Source of the DNA: Conus ventricosus
Taxonomy: Eukaryota; Mollusca; Gastropoda; Neogastropoda; Conidae
DNA: 64,000 nt
Assembly (NCBI GenBank): GCA_018398815.1
Contig: CM031628.1
Location: 4,035,246 to 4,099,245 of the forward strand
Direction: 5' to 3'
In this document: piece by piece, positions 48,001 to 59,271 of the stretch
How the letters are laid out: each line of letters opens with the position of its first letter
Position numbering within the stretch: the stretch's first letter is position 1
The notes under the pieces: model-generated
The model's database searches: none
What the model saw: only the letters and a program-made list of their open reading frames with translations
Told to the model about the DNA's origin: nothing
Translations under genes and position numbers: made by a program

Positions 48001-49000
48001 NNNNNNNNNNNNNNNNNNNNNNNNNNNNNNNNNNNNNNNNNNNNNNNNNNNNNNNNNNNNNNNNNNNNNNNNNNNNNNNNNNNNNNNNNNNNNNNNNNNN
48101 NNNNNNNNNNNNNNNNNNNNNNNNNNNNNNNNNNNNNNNNNNNNNNNNNNNNNNNNNNNNNNNNNNNNNNNNNNNNNNNNNNNNNNNNNNNNNNNNNNNN
48201 NNNNNNNNNNNNNNNNNNNNNNNNNNNNNNNNNNNNNNNNNNNNNNNNNNNNNNNNNNNNNNNNNNNNNNNNNNNNNNNNNNNNNNNNNNNNNNNNNNNN
48301 NNNNNNNNNNNNNNNNNNNNNNNNNNNNNNNNNNNNNNNNNNNNNNNNNNNNNNNNNNNNNNNNNNNNNNNNNNNNNNNNNNNNNNNNNNNNNNNNNNNN
48401 NNNNNNNNNNNNNNNNNNNNNNNNNNNNNNNNNNNNNNNNNNNNNNNNNNNNNNNNNNNNNNNNNNNNNNNNNNNNNNNNNNNNNNNNNNNNNNNNNNNN
48501 NNNNNNNNNNNNNNNNNNNNNNNNNNNNNNNNNNNNNNNNNNNNNNNNNNNNNNNNNNNNNNNNNNNNNNNNNNNNNNNNNNNNNNNNNNNNNNNNNNNN
48601 NNNNNNNNNNNNNNNNNNNNNNNNNNNNNNNNNNNNNNNNNNNNNNNNNNNNNNNNNNNNNNNNNNNNNNNNNNNNNNNNNNNNNNNNNNNNNNNNNNNN
48701 NNNNNNNNNNNNNNNNNNNNNNNNNNNNNNNNNNNNNNNNNNNNNNNNNNNNNNNNNNNNNNNNNNNNNNNNNNNNNNNNNNNNNNNNNNNNNNNNNNNN
48801 NNNNNNNNNNNNNNNNNNNNNNNNNNNNNNNNNNNNNNNNNNNNNNNNNNNNNNNNNNNNNNNNNNNNNNNNNNNNNNNNNNNNNNNNNNNNNNNNNNNN
48901 NNNNNNNNNNNNNNNNNNNNNNNNNNNNNNNNNNNNNNNNNNNNNNNNNNNNNNNNNNNNNNNNNNNNNNNNNNNNNNNNNNNNNNNNNNNNNNNNNNNN
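48001..49000. other. Assembly gap, exactly 1,000 N
   Basis: Placeholder gap between contigs B and C; true length unknown. Confidence 0.99.
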
Positions 49001-49190
49001 TTAGTTTCACGTCTCTACTGTTAGTTTGTCTCTGCCTGAGCTGGCTTAGTTTCGAGGTCTCTGTCTAAGCTGGTTAGTTTCAGGTCTTTGCTGAGCTGGT
49101 TTAGTTTCACGTCTCTGCCTACGCTGTGTAAGTTTAACAGTCTGTCCAAACTGGCTTAGTTTTGCTGTCTCTCGCTAAGCTGGTTTCATT
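49001..49190. repeat. 29-bp minisatellite, last units
   Basis: Same CTGTCTAAGCTGGCTTAGTTT family as 5090-6390, in the same orientation. The rest of the array is lost in the gap. Confidence 0.9.
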
Positions 49191-50140
49191 GGCAATGGCG
49201 CAAGAGTTAAAAAGAAAAAATGGCATAAATACTTCTCCCATTATATTTCTCAAGCATCTTGTAATTTTCATGGCTTTATCCAAATTACTTCGGGGTTGTT
49301 TTTTTTTTCTTGTGTTGTCCTTACTACAGTTTTTATTTGTGTTTAAATGACCTCGATTTGATTTGATTCAAGTATGACTCAAGATACCAGTACAAGTTTT
49401 TTTGGGGGCGGGGGTTGTTTTCTAATTGCAAGAAAACTTAAGGGAATTCTTGAATGTGATAAGCAGAGGTTAGGGAGGACAACTCTGCTTGTATGAAGAA
49501 AAACTATTGCATCTATATCCCTAAAGGTGAAACAATCTGATGGGCATGTAACTGCCGCAACATAGGTGCAACAATTCCCTCATCTACAAATTTTGTTACA
49601 GTAAAAGCCAGGTTGCTATGTATGTTACAAAGTGCAGGAAAAATAAAAATCAACAAAACAAAATCAATTGCCATGTACAAAAGAAAATGCCACAACTTCA
49701 CCGAGTTGATGTCCACCAGCTGACTTCCATTCTGGGTCAATAGCACAATTCCGAAGTGTTCAAAGGAAAAACTGTCCTTGTACAAACCTTGGGGCCCATC
49801 AAAGGTTTACAAATTATTGCAGTGCAATGCATTTTCCATGATTTTTTTTCCTTTTTTTTAACGTAATTCATGTTCCAACAAAAACAAAACTAGGCGCCTT
49901 TACAACACATAGTGGCTGCATGGAAAAGAGGCTTAGCAGTGAACACTGTAACAAAAAGAAAAAACACAAAAAAAAAACGAAAATAAAAAGGCTGTACAAT
50001 GGACTGTTATAAATAGCATACATCATCATTCCATTTTTGTGCTACAGAGTGGCCAGTCTATTCTCTCCCTTTGACCACTTCTGCATTGGAGTTATCCTTC
50101 GTCCCATTCCAAGGTGGTGTCCTGTTCTGTTATCCTGACT
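49191..50140. other. No gene seen
   Basis: 49191-49404 is the unique flank duplicated at 6391-6606. The remainder up to the short repeat holds no recognisable exon. It lies downstream of the sulfite oxidase stop codon. Confidence 0.45.
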
Positions 50141-50320
50141 TCTGGGACATGTTTTAACGGCAGACCTCAGGGACATGTTTTAACGGCAGACCTCAGGGAC
50201 ATATTTTAACAGCAGACTTCAGGGACATGTTTTAACGGCAGACTTCAGGGACATGTTTTAACGGCAGACTTCTGGGACATGTTTTAACGGCAGACTTCTG
50301 GGACATGTTTTAACGGCAGC
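50141..50320. repeat. Tandem repeat, 26-bp unit
   Basis: About seven near-identical copies of GGGACATGTTTTAACGGCAG plus ACTTCT. Confidence 0.95.
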
Positions 50321-51450
50321 TTTATCATGCAGGTTGGTGCACTAGTCTTACCATTCATAAGACAAAACGGGTGCTTAGAACAGTGGTCCAACTTGTGGCA
50401 CTAGGTGAAATGTTGTCGACGTTGATTTAAGAGTTTACCACATTGTACATTCATATGCTTTGAGATCAAAACTGTTATTTCTCAGTATCAGTAAACACAG
50501 TCTCAAAGGCTCCCTATTTCAGACGCTTTCAAAGAGAAGCCTCCTTTCCATCAGAATGGGAAACTGGAATCATAACTTCTCGTTTGGATTCTAATCCGAC
50601 CATAGCACACTAAAGCAAGCTTTCTCCGATACGTTTACTCTGGTGGCCAATTTCTATGGCAGACACAACCACCCTCACCAGTCCTCTAACTGCACTAGCC
50701 ACTCTGCATTTCTTAGGGTTTCCAGAGCACAGGGCACGTGCTATCCACAAACGTCTGCAGCCGGCACCTTTCCGGAGCCAAACAGGTCATTTTGCTCGGT
50801 CTTACCCTTCAACTTTTCCTGCTGACTGGTCTAAAGGTTTGTTCAAATCTCTGTAGTTTTTTTGTTTTTGTTTTTGGGCTCATACGTTCTCACATTGCGG
50901 GCAGCACTATAAACTTGTTAATCTTATTGCCCGTTTTTAATTCTTGCTCCTTTCTACCTCCTCAACCGTCACTTATTTCACCATGATGACGCAGAATAGA
51001 GCCACTTCTGTGTTAGACAGCTTGCAGGTAAAGGAAGCCTGTCTTTTGCAGGTAAAGGAAGCCTGTCTTGCAGGTAAAGGAAGCCTAGCTCTTGACTTGA
51101 GGCTGCTTCTGGCTAAGACCCCCCAAGTCTGCTTTTCCGTGGACATCCAGATCAGCCTTCCCACTCTGGAAAGTCAGTGGGAAGGGCTTCTTTCAGATCA
51201 GGTCCAGTATAAGGGCAGAAAGGAACATCAATATTCCCTTTAGAAGCCAGGTGAAAAAATAATCATTTAACATAGCACACCCCACTAAGTAGACTGTAAT
51301 ATTGTGGAGGGGGTGGGGGTCAAAAATGGATATTGTTTAATTCACAAAACTGAAAGTTCCCGTAAAGCTGCCGTTAAAACAGGTCCTAGAGGTCAGGACA
51401 GCAGCACAGGATCACCCAGATCCTGCTCGTCCCCCCTTGACTTTTTCAGT
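50321..51450. other. Region downstream of SUOX; possible 3' untranslated region
   Basis: Contains three tandem copies of CTTGCAGGTAAAGGAAGCCT (51022-51085). A minus-strand ATTAAA at 51336-51341, about 110 bases past the SUOX stop, could serve as a polyadenylation signal. No exon was recognised. Confidence 0.4.
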
Positions 51451-52943
51451 CTAATCACTGGAAGGGGGAGCGGTGACCTTGACCCGGTGCCAAGCGTTGC
51501 TGAGAACTCCGCGAAGGTTCCAGATGCCCTCCACTCTGTCGGGCTGCACGTTGTAGGCGATGTCCACAGCCTTGCAGACCAGCTCCAGGTTGGACTTCCC
51601 CTTGGGGACGGGGATGGTAGTCTCCCACAGCGACCACGCCCAGGAGCGGTAAGGGGTCTGCCCGTTGGGCTGGATGGTGGCCACGTGCCACGTCTCCCCA
51701 CCGTCCGCCGACACGTCGACCCGGATGACGGCTCTCCCGCCCCCGCTCCAGGCATAGCCGCGCAGCGTGACCTCTTCCGCCCCCTCCTCCAGCTCCGTGC
51801 CCTCGGGGGGGTCGCAGATGGCGGAGATGATGGGCAGCTGCATGATGGCCACGGAGGAGTCGAAGTCCACGTTGTGCCAGTCGATGGAGGAGTTGAAGCC
51901 CTTGTAGTCGCGGCGCTGCCAGTGACACTCGCTCTCCTCGTCGCTGAGGTAGATCTTGTTCAGCCACTTCACCTGCCGGGCCCCCACCACGCCAGGAATG
52001 ATGACCCGCACCGGGTAACCGTGGTCACGGGGGATGTCCTCGCCGTTCATCTCATAGGCGATGATGATCTCGTCCTTGAGGATCCGGGCCAGCTCGATGG
52101 GGATTGAAGCCCCATACACCGACCCTTCCGGTCCCTTGTCCATGCCTTCGAATATCAAGTGCTTCTTCTCTGTCCTGTCGATGTCGATGCCCGTGTACTT
52201 CAACAGGTCACTCAGCACCACCCCCGACCACTCCGCATTGCCGATGGCTGCCATTCCCCAGTTCAGCCCCTTGACGGACTTGATCTTGACCATTTCACTC
52301 CGGCGATTCCCGGCACACTGGACGACGGCCGCCACAGTCTTCTTCCGGAACCGCTTCTTGAGCTGCGGGAGGTTGAAGGTGGCTCCTCTCTCAGATCCTT
52401 GCACCTCCAGGGAAAAGGTCCTGGGGTCGATGGTCGGGACGGGGAGATGGTTACGGACGTAGAACAGGTCGTTGGGGGTGAGGAACTTCTCCGCCAGCAG
52501 CTGAGACGGGGGCTCGGCGTTGAAAGGCTTCCTGGAGCTGGGGATCAAGATGGCGCTCCTTGCCGGCTCCTTGGCGTAAGGGTCATTGGCCGAAGACGCC
52601 TCCAGGGCTGCCGTCTCCGTGATGTTGCCGATGCGGAACTGCTCCGCTATCTCCAGCACGTTGTCGTGCTTGTGGACGCCGTACATGTTCCAGAAGGGCT
52701 CCATGGAGCCTCCGGCCGCCAGCAAGATCTTGCTGCCTCCAGGGTGCGAGGTCACGTAGTCGGTGATGTCATACACGCCGTTCTTGTAGGTCACCCAGAT
52801 CCCGGTTTCCTTGGTCTTGTGTTTGGCCACGTCGGCCAGGGTGTAGAGAGGCAGCTCCGGGCGCAAGGAGCCAAACTGCTGCTCCAATTTGGTGGCGGAG
52901 TGCGCGACCTTGGCATGGTGCGTCTTCCAGTAGAGGGCAGCAC
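51451..52943 (-). CDS. SUOX: Sulfite oxidase, large 3' coding exon
   Basis: Sulfite oxidase turns sulfite into sulfate in the mitochondrial intermembrane space and passes electrons to cytochrome c, the last step of sulfur amino acid breakdown. The exon begins after acceptor TTTAATTTCCAG (AG at 52944-52945) and stays open for about 497 codons to TAG at 51451-51453. Counting from the Leu codon at 52887 as 1: a cytochrome b5 domain (about 12-90) with the HPGG haem motif (His48) and second His region VHKHDN; a linker; the molybdenum-cofactor domain (about 120-340) with FYVRNHLPVP (Arg145) and VVQCAGNRRSEM (Cys191, the Mo-ligand cysteine); then the Ig-like dimerisation domain (about 370-478) with AWSGGGRAVIRVDVSADGGE. 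No stop or frameshift is seen. The first codon is split and needs one base from an upstream exon, which should carry the mitochondrial signal; it was not found here. The exon is GC-rich, unlike its surroundings. Contig A lacks it between duplicated flanks. Confidence 0.97.
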
Positions 52944-53340
52944 CTGGAAATTAAAAAAAAACAACAGGTTCTTTATCTGTAATTAGAATCACTTTGAACA
53001 ACTCTCACTTTTTCTTCAGGTAGAATTGTGTTGGTGCATGCATGCGTGCGTGCGTACATGTGTGTGTGTGTGTGTATGTGTGTGTTTGTATGTGTACGTG
53101 TGTGTATCCGCATGCATGTCTGCGTGCGTGTGTACATGTTGGTTCCCCGGAAGTAAAAAACACAGCATTTCTGACCACTCTGCACTGATACAATGATCTG
53201 TGCTCCTTTCCCCTGTTCCCACCATGACATCTCCCTCCAACACCTCAGCCGTGATCAACAGTCGGGAGAAGCCTTCGCTCCAACATCACAGGCAGACAGA
53301 AGACAGGCCTCCGCTGTCTGTACACCATCACCAATGGAGG
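52944..53340. other. Intron upstream of the SUOX exon, with TG microsatellite
   Basis: Holds the splice acceptor and a TG-rich tract at about 53055-53110. From 53113 on it is the part duplicated in contig A. Confidence 0.6.
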
Positions 53341-53679
53341 TGCCACAGGGAGCAAGACCAGCATGACCCCTGGTGGCTTGTTTTCTCACTAACGCCCAGT
53401 CAACCCGCATGTCGGGCCTTTTCAGGACTGGTCAAACATGGCAATAAAAGAGCAGACCACATAATCCCCTGGTGTCTAGTTTTCTCACTATCGCCCAGTT
53501 AACCACATGTGGGGCCTTTTCAGGGTTGGTCAAACTCCATTGGTTAAAAAAAAGATCAGACCAGCATAATCCCCTGGTGTCTAGTTTTCTCACTAACGCC
53601 CAGTCAACCACACGTGGGGCCTTTTCAGGGTTGGTCAAACTCCTATAGCAATAAAAGATCAGACCGGCATAAACCCCTG

Positions 53680-54644
53680 CAGCCTTATGCACGACGCACG
53701 CCTTGTGCGCGACTGAGCTGTAGGCGCGCGCGGTGATGACGTAGATTGGAATTTCCAGTTTAGGCGGTATGTATGACCGCTGCCTGCGACTGGAGCAGCG
53801 ACGGGCACGCGCCTATTTCGCGAAGTGTCTAGGCGCCCCTCAGGGCTCGACTACAGAGTGACTAAACATGGCAGCAGCTTTTCTTTTTCTGCAGCATCGA
53901 AGACGTCGTCTGCTAAGAAGAAATAGAATATTCAGAGATAGAAGGCATCCTCTTGAAGTCTTTGATGACATCGAAATTATTCGAAAGTTTAGATTGCCAA
54001 GACAGGCAATTTTCGACCTGACCGATACTATTAATGATGAGTTGCGTTATATTTATCAAAGACGTGGTGCTCTCACTCCAGCATTACAGATGTGTCTTGC
54101 TTTGCGGTTTTACGCAACAGGCACTTTTCAAGACACAATTGCGGAGATGATCGGGGTGGATCAGTCCACAGCGTCACGGACAATCAGTCGCGTGACAGAT
54201 GCGCTGCTGCCACATGTCAATCGGCACATCAGACTGCCCCGGCGACAAGAGGCCGAAGAAACAAAAGTAAAATTCTTCCGGATGCAGCAAATCCCAAGTA
54301 TTGTTGGCTGCATTGACGGAACACATGTTCGAATTCAAGCTCCGACTGAGAATGAGCATGAATATGTCAACCGGAAAAATTATCATTCCATGCAGCTGAC
54401 GGTATTTTCCAATGCAAATGATCGGCAAGCAGCTAAATTTAGATTCTAGTTGTCGACGTCACATCACAATATTGTTGACGTCACGCAGCGAGCTCGCCTA
54501 CGAAGGCGCAAGACAAGGCGTGCGTTGTGCATGTCGTCTAGCCCTCAGTCCAAGGCCCGCCTGCGTGCGCGCGTCTCTAAATTTAGACACGCCTACGAGG
54601 CGGCAGGCGCACGTCTTGCGAGTCGCTCGTTGTGCATAAGGCCC
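53680..54644 (+). mobile_element. PIF/Harbinger-type DNA transposon, deletion derivative
   Basis: The ends are inverted: left CAGCCTTATGCACG, right (minus strand) GGGCCTTATGCACA, sharing GCCTTATGCAC. A 3-bp CTG occurs at both edges (53677-53679 and 54645-54647). An empty satellite unit at about 55530 reads AAACCCCTGGTGTCTAG, giving the pre-insertion site. CWG target sites within an AAAACACCWGGTCTTTT-like context are known for some animal Harbingers. The element is 965 bp and holds only part of the nuclease gene. Confidence 0.9.
53868..54449 (+). CDS. Harbinger transposase / HARBI1-like nuclease, C-terminally truncated
   Basis: The 193-codon frame starts MAAAFLFLQHRRRRLLRRNR with a basic N-terminus. 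It continues with FRLPRQAIFDLTD, LALRFYATGTFQDTIAEMIG and the helix-turn-helix-like VDQSTASRTISRVTDALLP, typical of the Harbinger DDE nuclease family. The first catalytic Asp is present in GCIDGTHVRI, followed by NRKNYHSMQLTVF. Full-length relatives are about 340-400 residues; here the frame ends shortly afterwards (AKFRF, stop at 54449), so the second Asp and the Glu are missing. Harbinger nucleases act with a Myb-like partner encoded by the same element (established); no Myb-like gene is seen. The protein is probably inactive, although the frame is otherwise intact. Confidence 0.92.
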   Translation: MAAAFLFLQHRRRRLLRRNRIFRDRRHPLEVFDDIEIIRKFRLPRQAIFDLTDTINDELRYIYQRRGALTPALQMCLALRFYATGTFQDTIAEMIGVDQSTASRTISRVTDALLPHVNRHIRLPRRQEAEETKVKFFRMQQIPSIVGCIDGTHVRIQAPTENEHEYVNRKNYHSMQLTVFSNANDRQAAKFRF

Positions 54645-55990
54645 CTGGTGTCTAGTTGCAATCAGACCAGGATTGCAATCAGACTAGCATAATCCCCTGG
54701 TGGCTTGTTTTTTCACTAACGCCCAGTCAACCACATGTGGGGCCTTTTCAGGGTTGGTCAAACTCTGATGGCAATAATAGATCAGACCAGCATAATCCCC
54801 TGGTGGCTTGTTTTCTCACTAACGCCCAGTCAACCACATGTGGGGCCTTTGCAGGGTTGGTCAAACTCCTATGTAAATAAAAAAAAAAGAAATCAGACCA
54901 GCATAATCCCCTGGTGTCTTAGTTTTCTCGCTATTGACCAGTCAACCACATGTGGGGCCTTTGCAGGGCTGGTCAAACTCCACTGGTAAAAAAAAAAAGA
55001 TCAGACCAGCATAATCCCCTGGTGTCTAGTTTTCTCACTAACGCCCAGTCAACCACATGTGGGGCCTTTTCAGGGTTGGTCAAACTACATTGATAAAAAA
55101 AAGATCAGACCACATAATCCCCTGGTGTCTAGTTTTTCTCACTAACACCCAGTCAACAACATGTGGGGCCTTTTCAGGGTTGGTCAAACTCCATTGATTA
55201 AAAAAAGATCAGACCAGCATAATCCCCTGGTGTCTAGTTTTCTCACTATCGCCCAGTCAACTATACGTGGGGCCTTTTCAGGGTTGGTCAAACTCCATTG
55301 ATTAAAAAAAGATCAGACCAGCATAATCCCCTGGTGTCTAGTTTTCTCACTAACGCCCAGTCAACCACATGTGGGGCCTTTTCAGGGTTGGTCAAACTCT
55401 GATGGCAATAATAGATCAGACCAGCATAATCCCCTGGTGTCTAGTTTTCTCACTAACGCCCAGTCAACCACACGTGGGGCCTTTTCAGGGTTGGTCAAAC
55501 TCCTATAGCAATAAAAGATCAGACCGGCATAAACCCCTGGTGTCTAGTTGCAATCAGACCAGGATTGCAATCAGACCAGCATAATCCCCTGGTGGCTTGT
55601 TTTCTCACTAAAGCCCAGTCAACCACATGTGGGCCTTTGCAGGGTTGGTCAAACTCCTATGTAAATAAAAAAAAAAGAAATCAGACCAGCATAATCCCCT
55701 GGTGTCTTAGTTTTCTCGCTATTGACCAGTCAACCACATGTGGGGCCTTTGCAGGGCTGGTCAAACTCCTATGTCAAAAAAAAAAAGATCAGACCAGCAG
55801 ACCAGCATAATCCCCTGGTGTCTACTTTTCTCACTAACGCCCAGTCAACCACACGTGGGGCCTTTTCAGGGTTGGTCAAACTCCATTGATAAAAAAAAGA
55901 TCAGACCACATAATCCCCTGGTGTCTAGTTTTCTCACTAACGCCCAGTCAACCACACGTGGGGCCTTTTCAGGTTGGTCAAACTCCTATA

Positions 55991-56454
55991 GCAAAAAAAG
56001 ATCACATCCTGAAAACATGCTGAAGAAAGTTACAAAACACCAACAAGCACGATACAAACTGGTGGCTAAACATTGGACATCCTTTGGAATGGATATATAA
56101 CTTGGCCGTGCTAAGAATACCGGCCGTTCCACTTAACTTCTTAGTTGCAGAGTTTGCAAAAAAAAAATCATAAAAATCTAATTAGAACAACTGCATGTAA
56201 CAAAACAAAACAAAAAGGAAAAAAAAACATTAGAAAGGCCATATGGGCAGATGCACACTGCACAATGGATAGCTTGTGTCCACTCAGGGCAACGAGCAAA
56301 CTTTGAACTTTGAACCACCTTGTCATCAGATTCAAAACAAACAACAACAAAAAGAAAAACAAAGCTGGCATGTTGTACATTGTGACTTAAATGGTTCAGA
56401 GGCAGAACAAACAAAAAAAAGTAGTAGATTTTAAAAGGTACTTGAAATAACTCC
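55991..56454. other. No gene seen
   Basis: A/T-rich DNA between the satellite and the fold-back repeat. No recognisable motif on either strand. Confidence 0.45.
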
Positions 56455-56705
56455 TGCCTATTAACATGGACAAACGAATTACGAGACAAAACATGATGCG
56501 TTTTGACCTCTTAGGTCTTTTTCTTTGTGTTAGGTGAGATCAGCAACACCCAGGACAACGAATATGAAGAATGAGCAATCCCTTATCTGGTCATGTTCAG
56601 CACAAGATGGACGCTGAATCATTCAGCCTGAGAGGTCGAAACGCATCATGTTTTGTCTTGAAATTCATTTGTCCATGCTAACTGGCGGAATTAATTTCAA
56701 TTTCC
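56455..56705. repeat. Fold-back (inverted) repeat element, copy 1
   Basis: Left arm AACATGGACAAACGAATTAC, GAGACAAAACATGATGCGTT and GACCTCTTAGGTC; the right arm is its inverse, ending TTTTGTCTTGAAATTCATTT and GTCCATG. The arms are about 65 bp, with roughly 110 bp between that contain CAACACCCAGGACAACGAA. The same family occurs at 61965-62245 and, in part, at 63840-63990. Confidence 0.85.
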
Positions 56706-56825
56706 ACCTACAGTCACCTCACTTTGCAACTAAAAAAAAAAAAATGCAGATGACAGTCGACAAAGACAAAAAATTTCAAACTGGACAGACAAAAAGAAAA
56801 GACAACAAAAGGAAGTTATTAGCAG

Positions 56826-57106
56826 GTAACATCCAGAAGACAAAGAAGCTGTCCGAGAAAGAGCTGTCGACAGCCCCACGCCTCCCTGACCCCAGACAGC
56901 CCAAAACAGCCATTCAGCACCTTCACCACAGCTCAGTCCAAACTGGGTACCACACCCTGGTCAGGCTGCAGTCTACACTCCATCTACACCCCCCCCCCCC
57001 CCAGCAAACTCCATCGGGGACTGAACCAACTGACCTGAAACAAGTGCCGCAGCAGACGCCGTCATTCTGTCAAGACAAGGATGCCACTGTTGACAGTGCA
57101 AGAAAG
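56826..57106 (+). CDS. Possible coding exon, product unknown
   Basis: An acceptor-like TATTAGCAG precedes 56826 and a donor-like AAAG|GTAGGC follows 57106. The frame between is open and low-complexity, with KKLSEKELSTAPRLPDPRQ and a His/Pro-rich middle that includes a 14-nt C run. No domain was recognised and no partner exon found, so this is weak. Confidence 0.22.
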
Positions 57107-57293
57107 GTAGGCGTTTTCATTTTCTTCTGCCACCTCTTTTTTTTTTTTTTTTTTTAATACCTCCTCAAAAACGGCACAGTGTGAAAAGTGTTGCCATTTG
57201 CTTGCATGCATGCTTGTTTATAGTCATGCATGTTCACCCACATATGAACACAGCAACACATACACAGACACTCGTGTGCCCACTCCTTTGCAT

Positions 57294-57295
<2 letters not shown>

Positions 57296-57339
<44 letters not shown>

Positions 57340-57537
57340 ACAGGCACACACCAGCTTTAACAAAAGGAGCAGCAATAACAACGCTCACGCATACACATAC
57401 ACACAACACACGCAGGCACACACGCTAGCAGCTTCAACAACACACAGATGCACATGCACACACACCCACATATGCACTCACGTAGGTGTGTATGCACGCG
57501 CGCGTACACATGCACACACACACACGCACGTGTGTGT

Positions 57538-57570
<33 letters not shown>
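57296..57570. repeat. CA/TG microsatellite cluster
   Basis: (CA)n at about 57295-57337 and 57540-57567, with mixed CA/CG-rich sequence between. Confidence 0.93.
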
Positions 57571-57961
57571 AGAGAGTAAGTTTTCACTGAGCCGACATAC
57601 AGTCAGCCGAATGCATCACAACTGATTTGTCAACTGAATATATCAGTGGCATGGTATGAGTGGCATAATAATCAACGCCAGATCTCTACACTTGTGAACG
57701 TGTGCAGGCATGCATATATTGAGATAAAAAAAGAATTTCTTTAAGTTGAAACACTTGCACGAAGGCTTATTAGATTTGCAAAATGTCCTCTTCAAGTTGT
57801 AGTTAGCCAACATTTACACAACAAGTATAACAAAGAATAGCATGCCATTCCACAGGTTACAATTCATGACAGGTTCAGGTCTGTACACAACCACGATGTA
57901 TGCCGGCATGGTTTAGTGCCTTCAGAATAAGATGGGCTCCTGGAGACACACACCATACAGC
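57571..57961. other. No gene seen
   Basis: Unique A/T-rich DNA before the minisatellite. Confidence 0.45.
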
Positions 57962-58310
57962 AAAGCCTTGCTCTTTCAGAAGACAACAACTTGAACAAGG
58001 GTCCACGGAGACCCACGGCGTAAGGCAAGGGTTTATTCTTTCAGAAGACAACAAGGGGCCACAGAGACCCACGACATAAGGCAAGGTTTATTCTTTCAGA
58101 AGACAACAAGGGTCCACGGAGACCCACGACGTAAGGCAAGGTTTATTCTTTCAGAAGACAACAAGGGTCCACAGAGACCCACGACATAAGGCAAGGTTTA
58201 TTCTTTCAGAAGACAACAAGGGTCCACGGAGACCCACGACGTAAGGCAAGGTTTGTTCTTTCAGAAGACAACAAGGGTCCATGGAGACCCATGACCTGCG
58301 GCAAAGGTTT
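57962..58310. repeat. Minisatellite, 55-bp unit
   Basis: Six copies of GCAAGGTTTATTCTTTCAGA, AGACAACAAGGGTCCACGGA and GACCCACGACGTAAG. The central copies are nearly identical. Confidence 0.95.
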
Positions 58311-59132
58311 TATTCCTTCACAAAAACCTGGGCTCTCTAGAAAACCCCACAACATATGGCGTGCAAAAATTCTAGCCAACATACGGAAAGGTTAAACGCA
58401 TAACATCAACAGGAAGCATTTCTTGAGTTTTCACCAACTTGAAGGGACACCCTAACCAAAGGTCTTTTCTCTTTCTTTCTATGTATTATAGTTTGAACAA
58501 TGACTGTGATAGCTATAAGAACGAAACTACGATACAATATGATACGATAGGATACGATACAATGTTTTATTTATCCACATAGAATACAAGGAAAATTTGT
58601 TTGTGGTGCCATGATCAAAATTCACATATTACAACAAATCATAAACATGTATATCATTAACAAATATTCCACTCTTTCCACTGTGCTCGGTCATTCCTTG
58701 TCAATTCATTTATCCATCTTGTGTTAGTTTGTACATATCTATAACTATTAACACATGCACACACACATCCTACCATCCCTCCCCCACCCCCCACCACCCC
58801 CCATATACACACACACACACCACACCAGTACAGAATCACACGCACACACCCCACCAGCACATTATCTGGAAGCAAACAAGTCACTGATATCGATCACTGG
58901 TTGGAATTTGAACAGCACAGGTTAGTGCAGAAGCATTCTGCCCCCCCCCCCCCCCCCCCCCCGCCACTGACCCTCCCATTATGATACTGTTACAATGAGA
59001 CAGATGTGAGCTACCATTTATATCATACTGCCCTCTCCAAGACAGCCTCTCTCTCTCTAGTATGTGTATGTGTGCATGTGCGTGTGCGTGTGTGTGTGTG
59101 TCTGAGTGTGTGTGTGTGTGTGCCTGTGTGTG
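58311..59132. other. No gene seen; microsatellites and a poly(C) tract
   Basis: (GATAC)n near 58525-58565 resembles the degenerate tail of a retroelement. CA tracts occur around 58755-58850, 22 C at 58941-58962 and TG repeats at 59065-59132. Confidence 0.5.
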
Positions 59133-59228
59133 TAAGATAAGATAAGATAAGATAATGTTGCTTATAGCCCAGCCGACCGCAGAGGGCCACATCAGGGCTG
59201 TCACCACGTTAAAATCAACTCACCAGTC

Positions 59229-59271
<43 letters not shown>

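Larger units (their letters stand above)
53340..55990. repeat. 104-bp satellite array (right copy), interrupted by a Harbinger element
   Basis: About 16 units with the blocks CTAGTTTTCTCACTAACGCC, CAGTCAACCACATGTGGGGC, TTTTCAGGGTTGGTCAAACT and GATCAGACCAGCATAATCCC. Higher-order structure is visible: 53590-53680 joined to 54645-54770 resembles 55440-55640, so multi-unit blocks were duplicated. A related array is at 6850-7735. Confidence 0.95.

Noticed and set aside
52159..52986. 275-codon plus-strand frame, also 51304-52107
   Set aside because: Antisense shadows of the GC-rich sulfite oxidase exon; no family resemblance.
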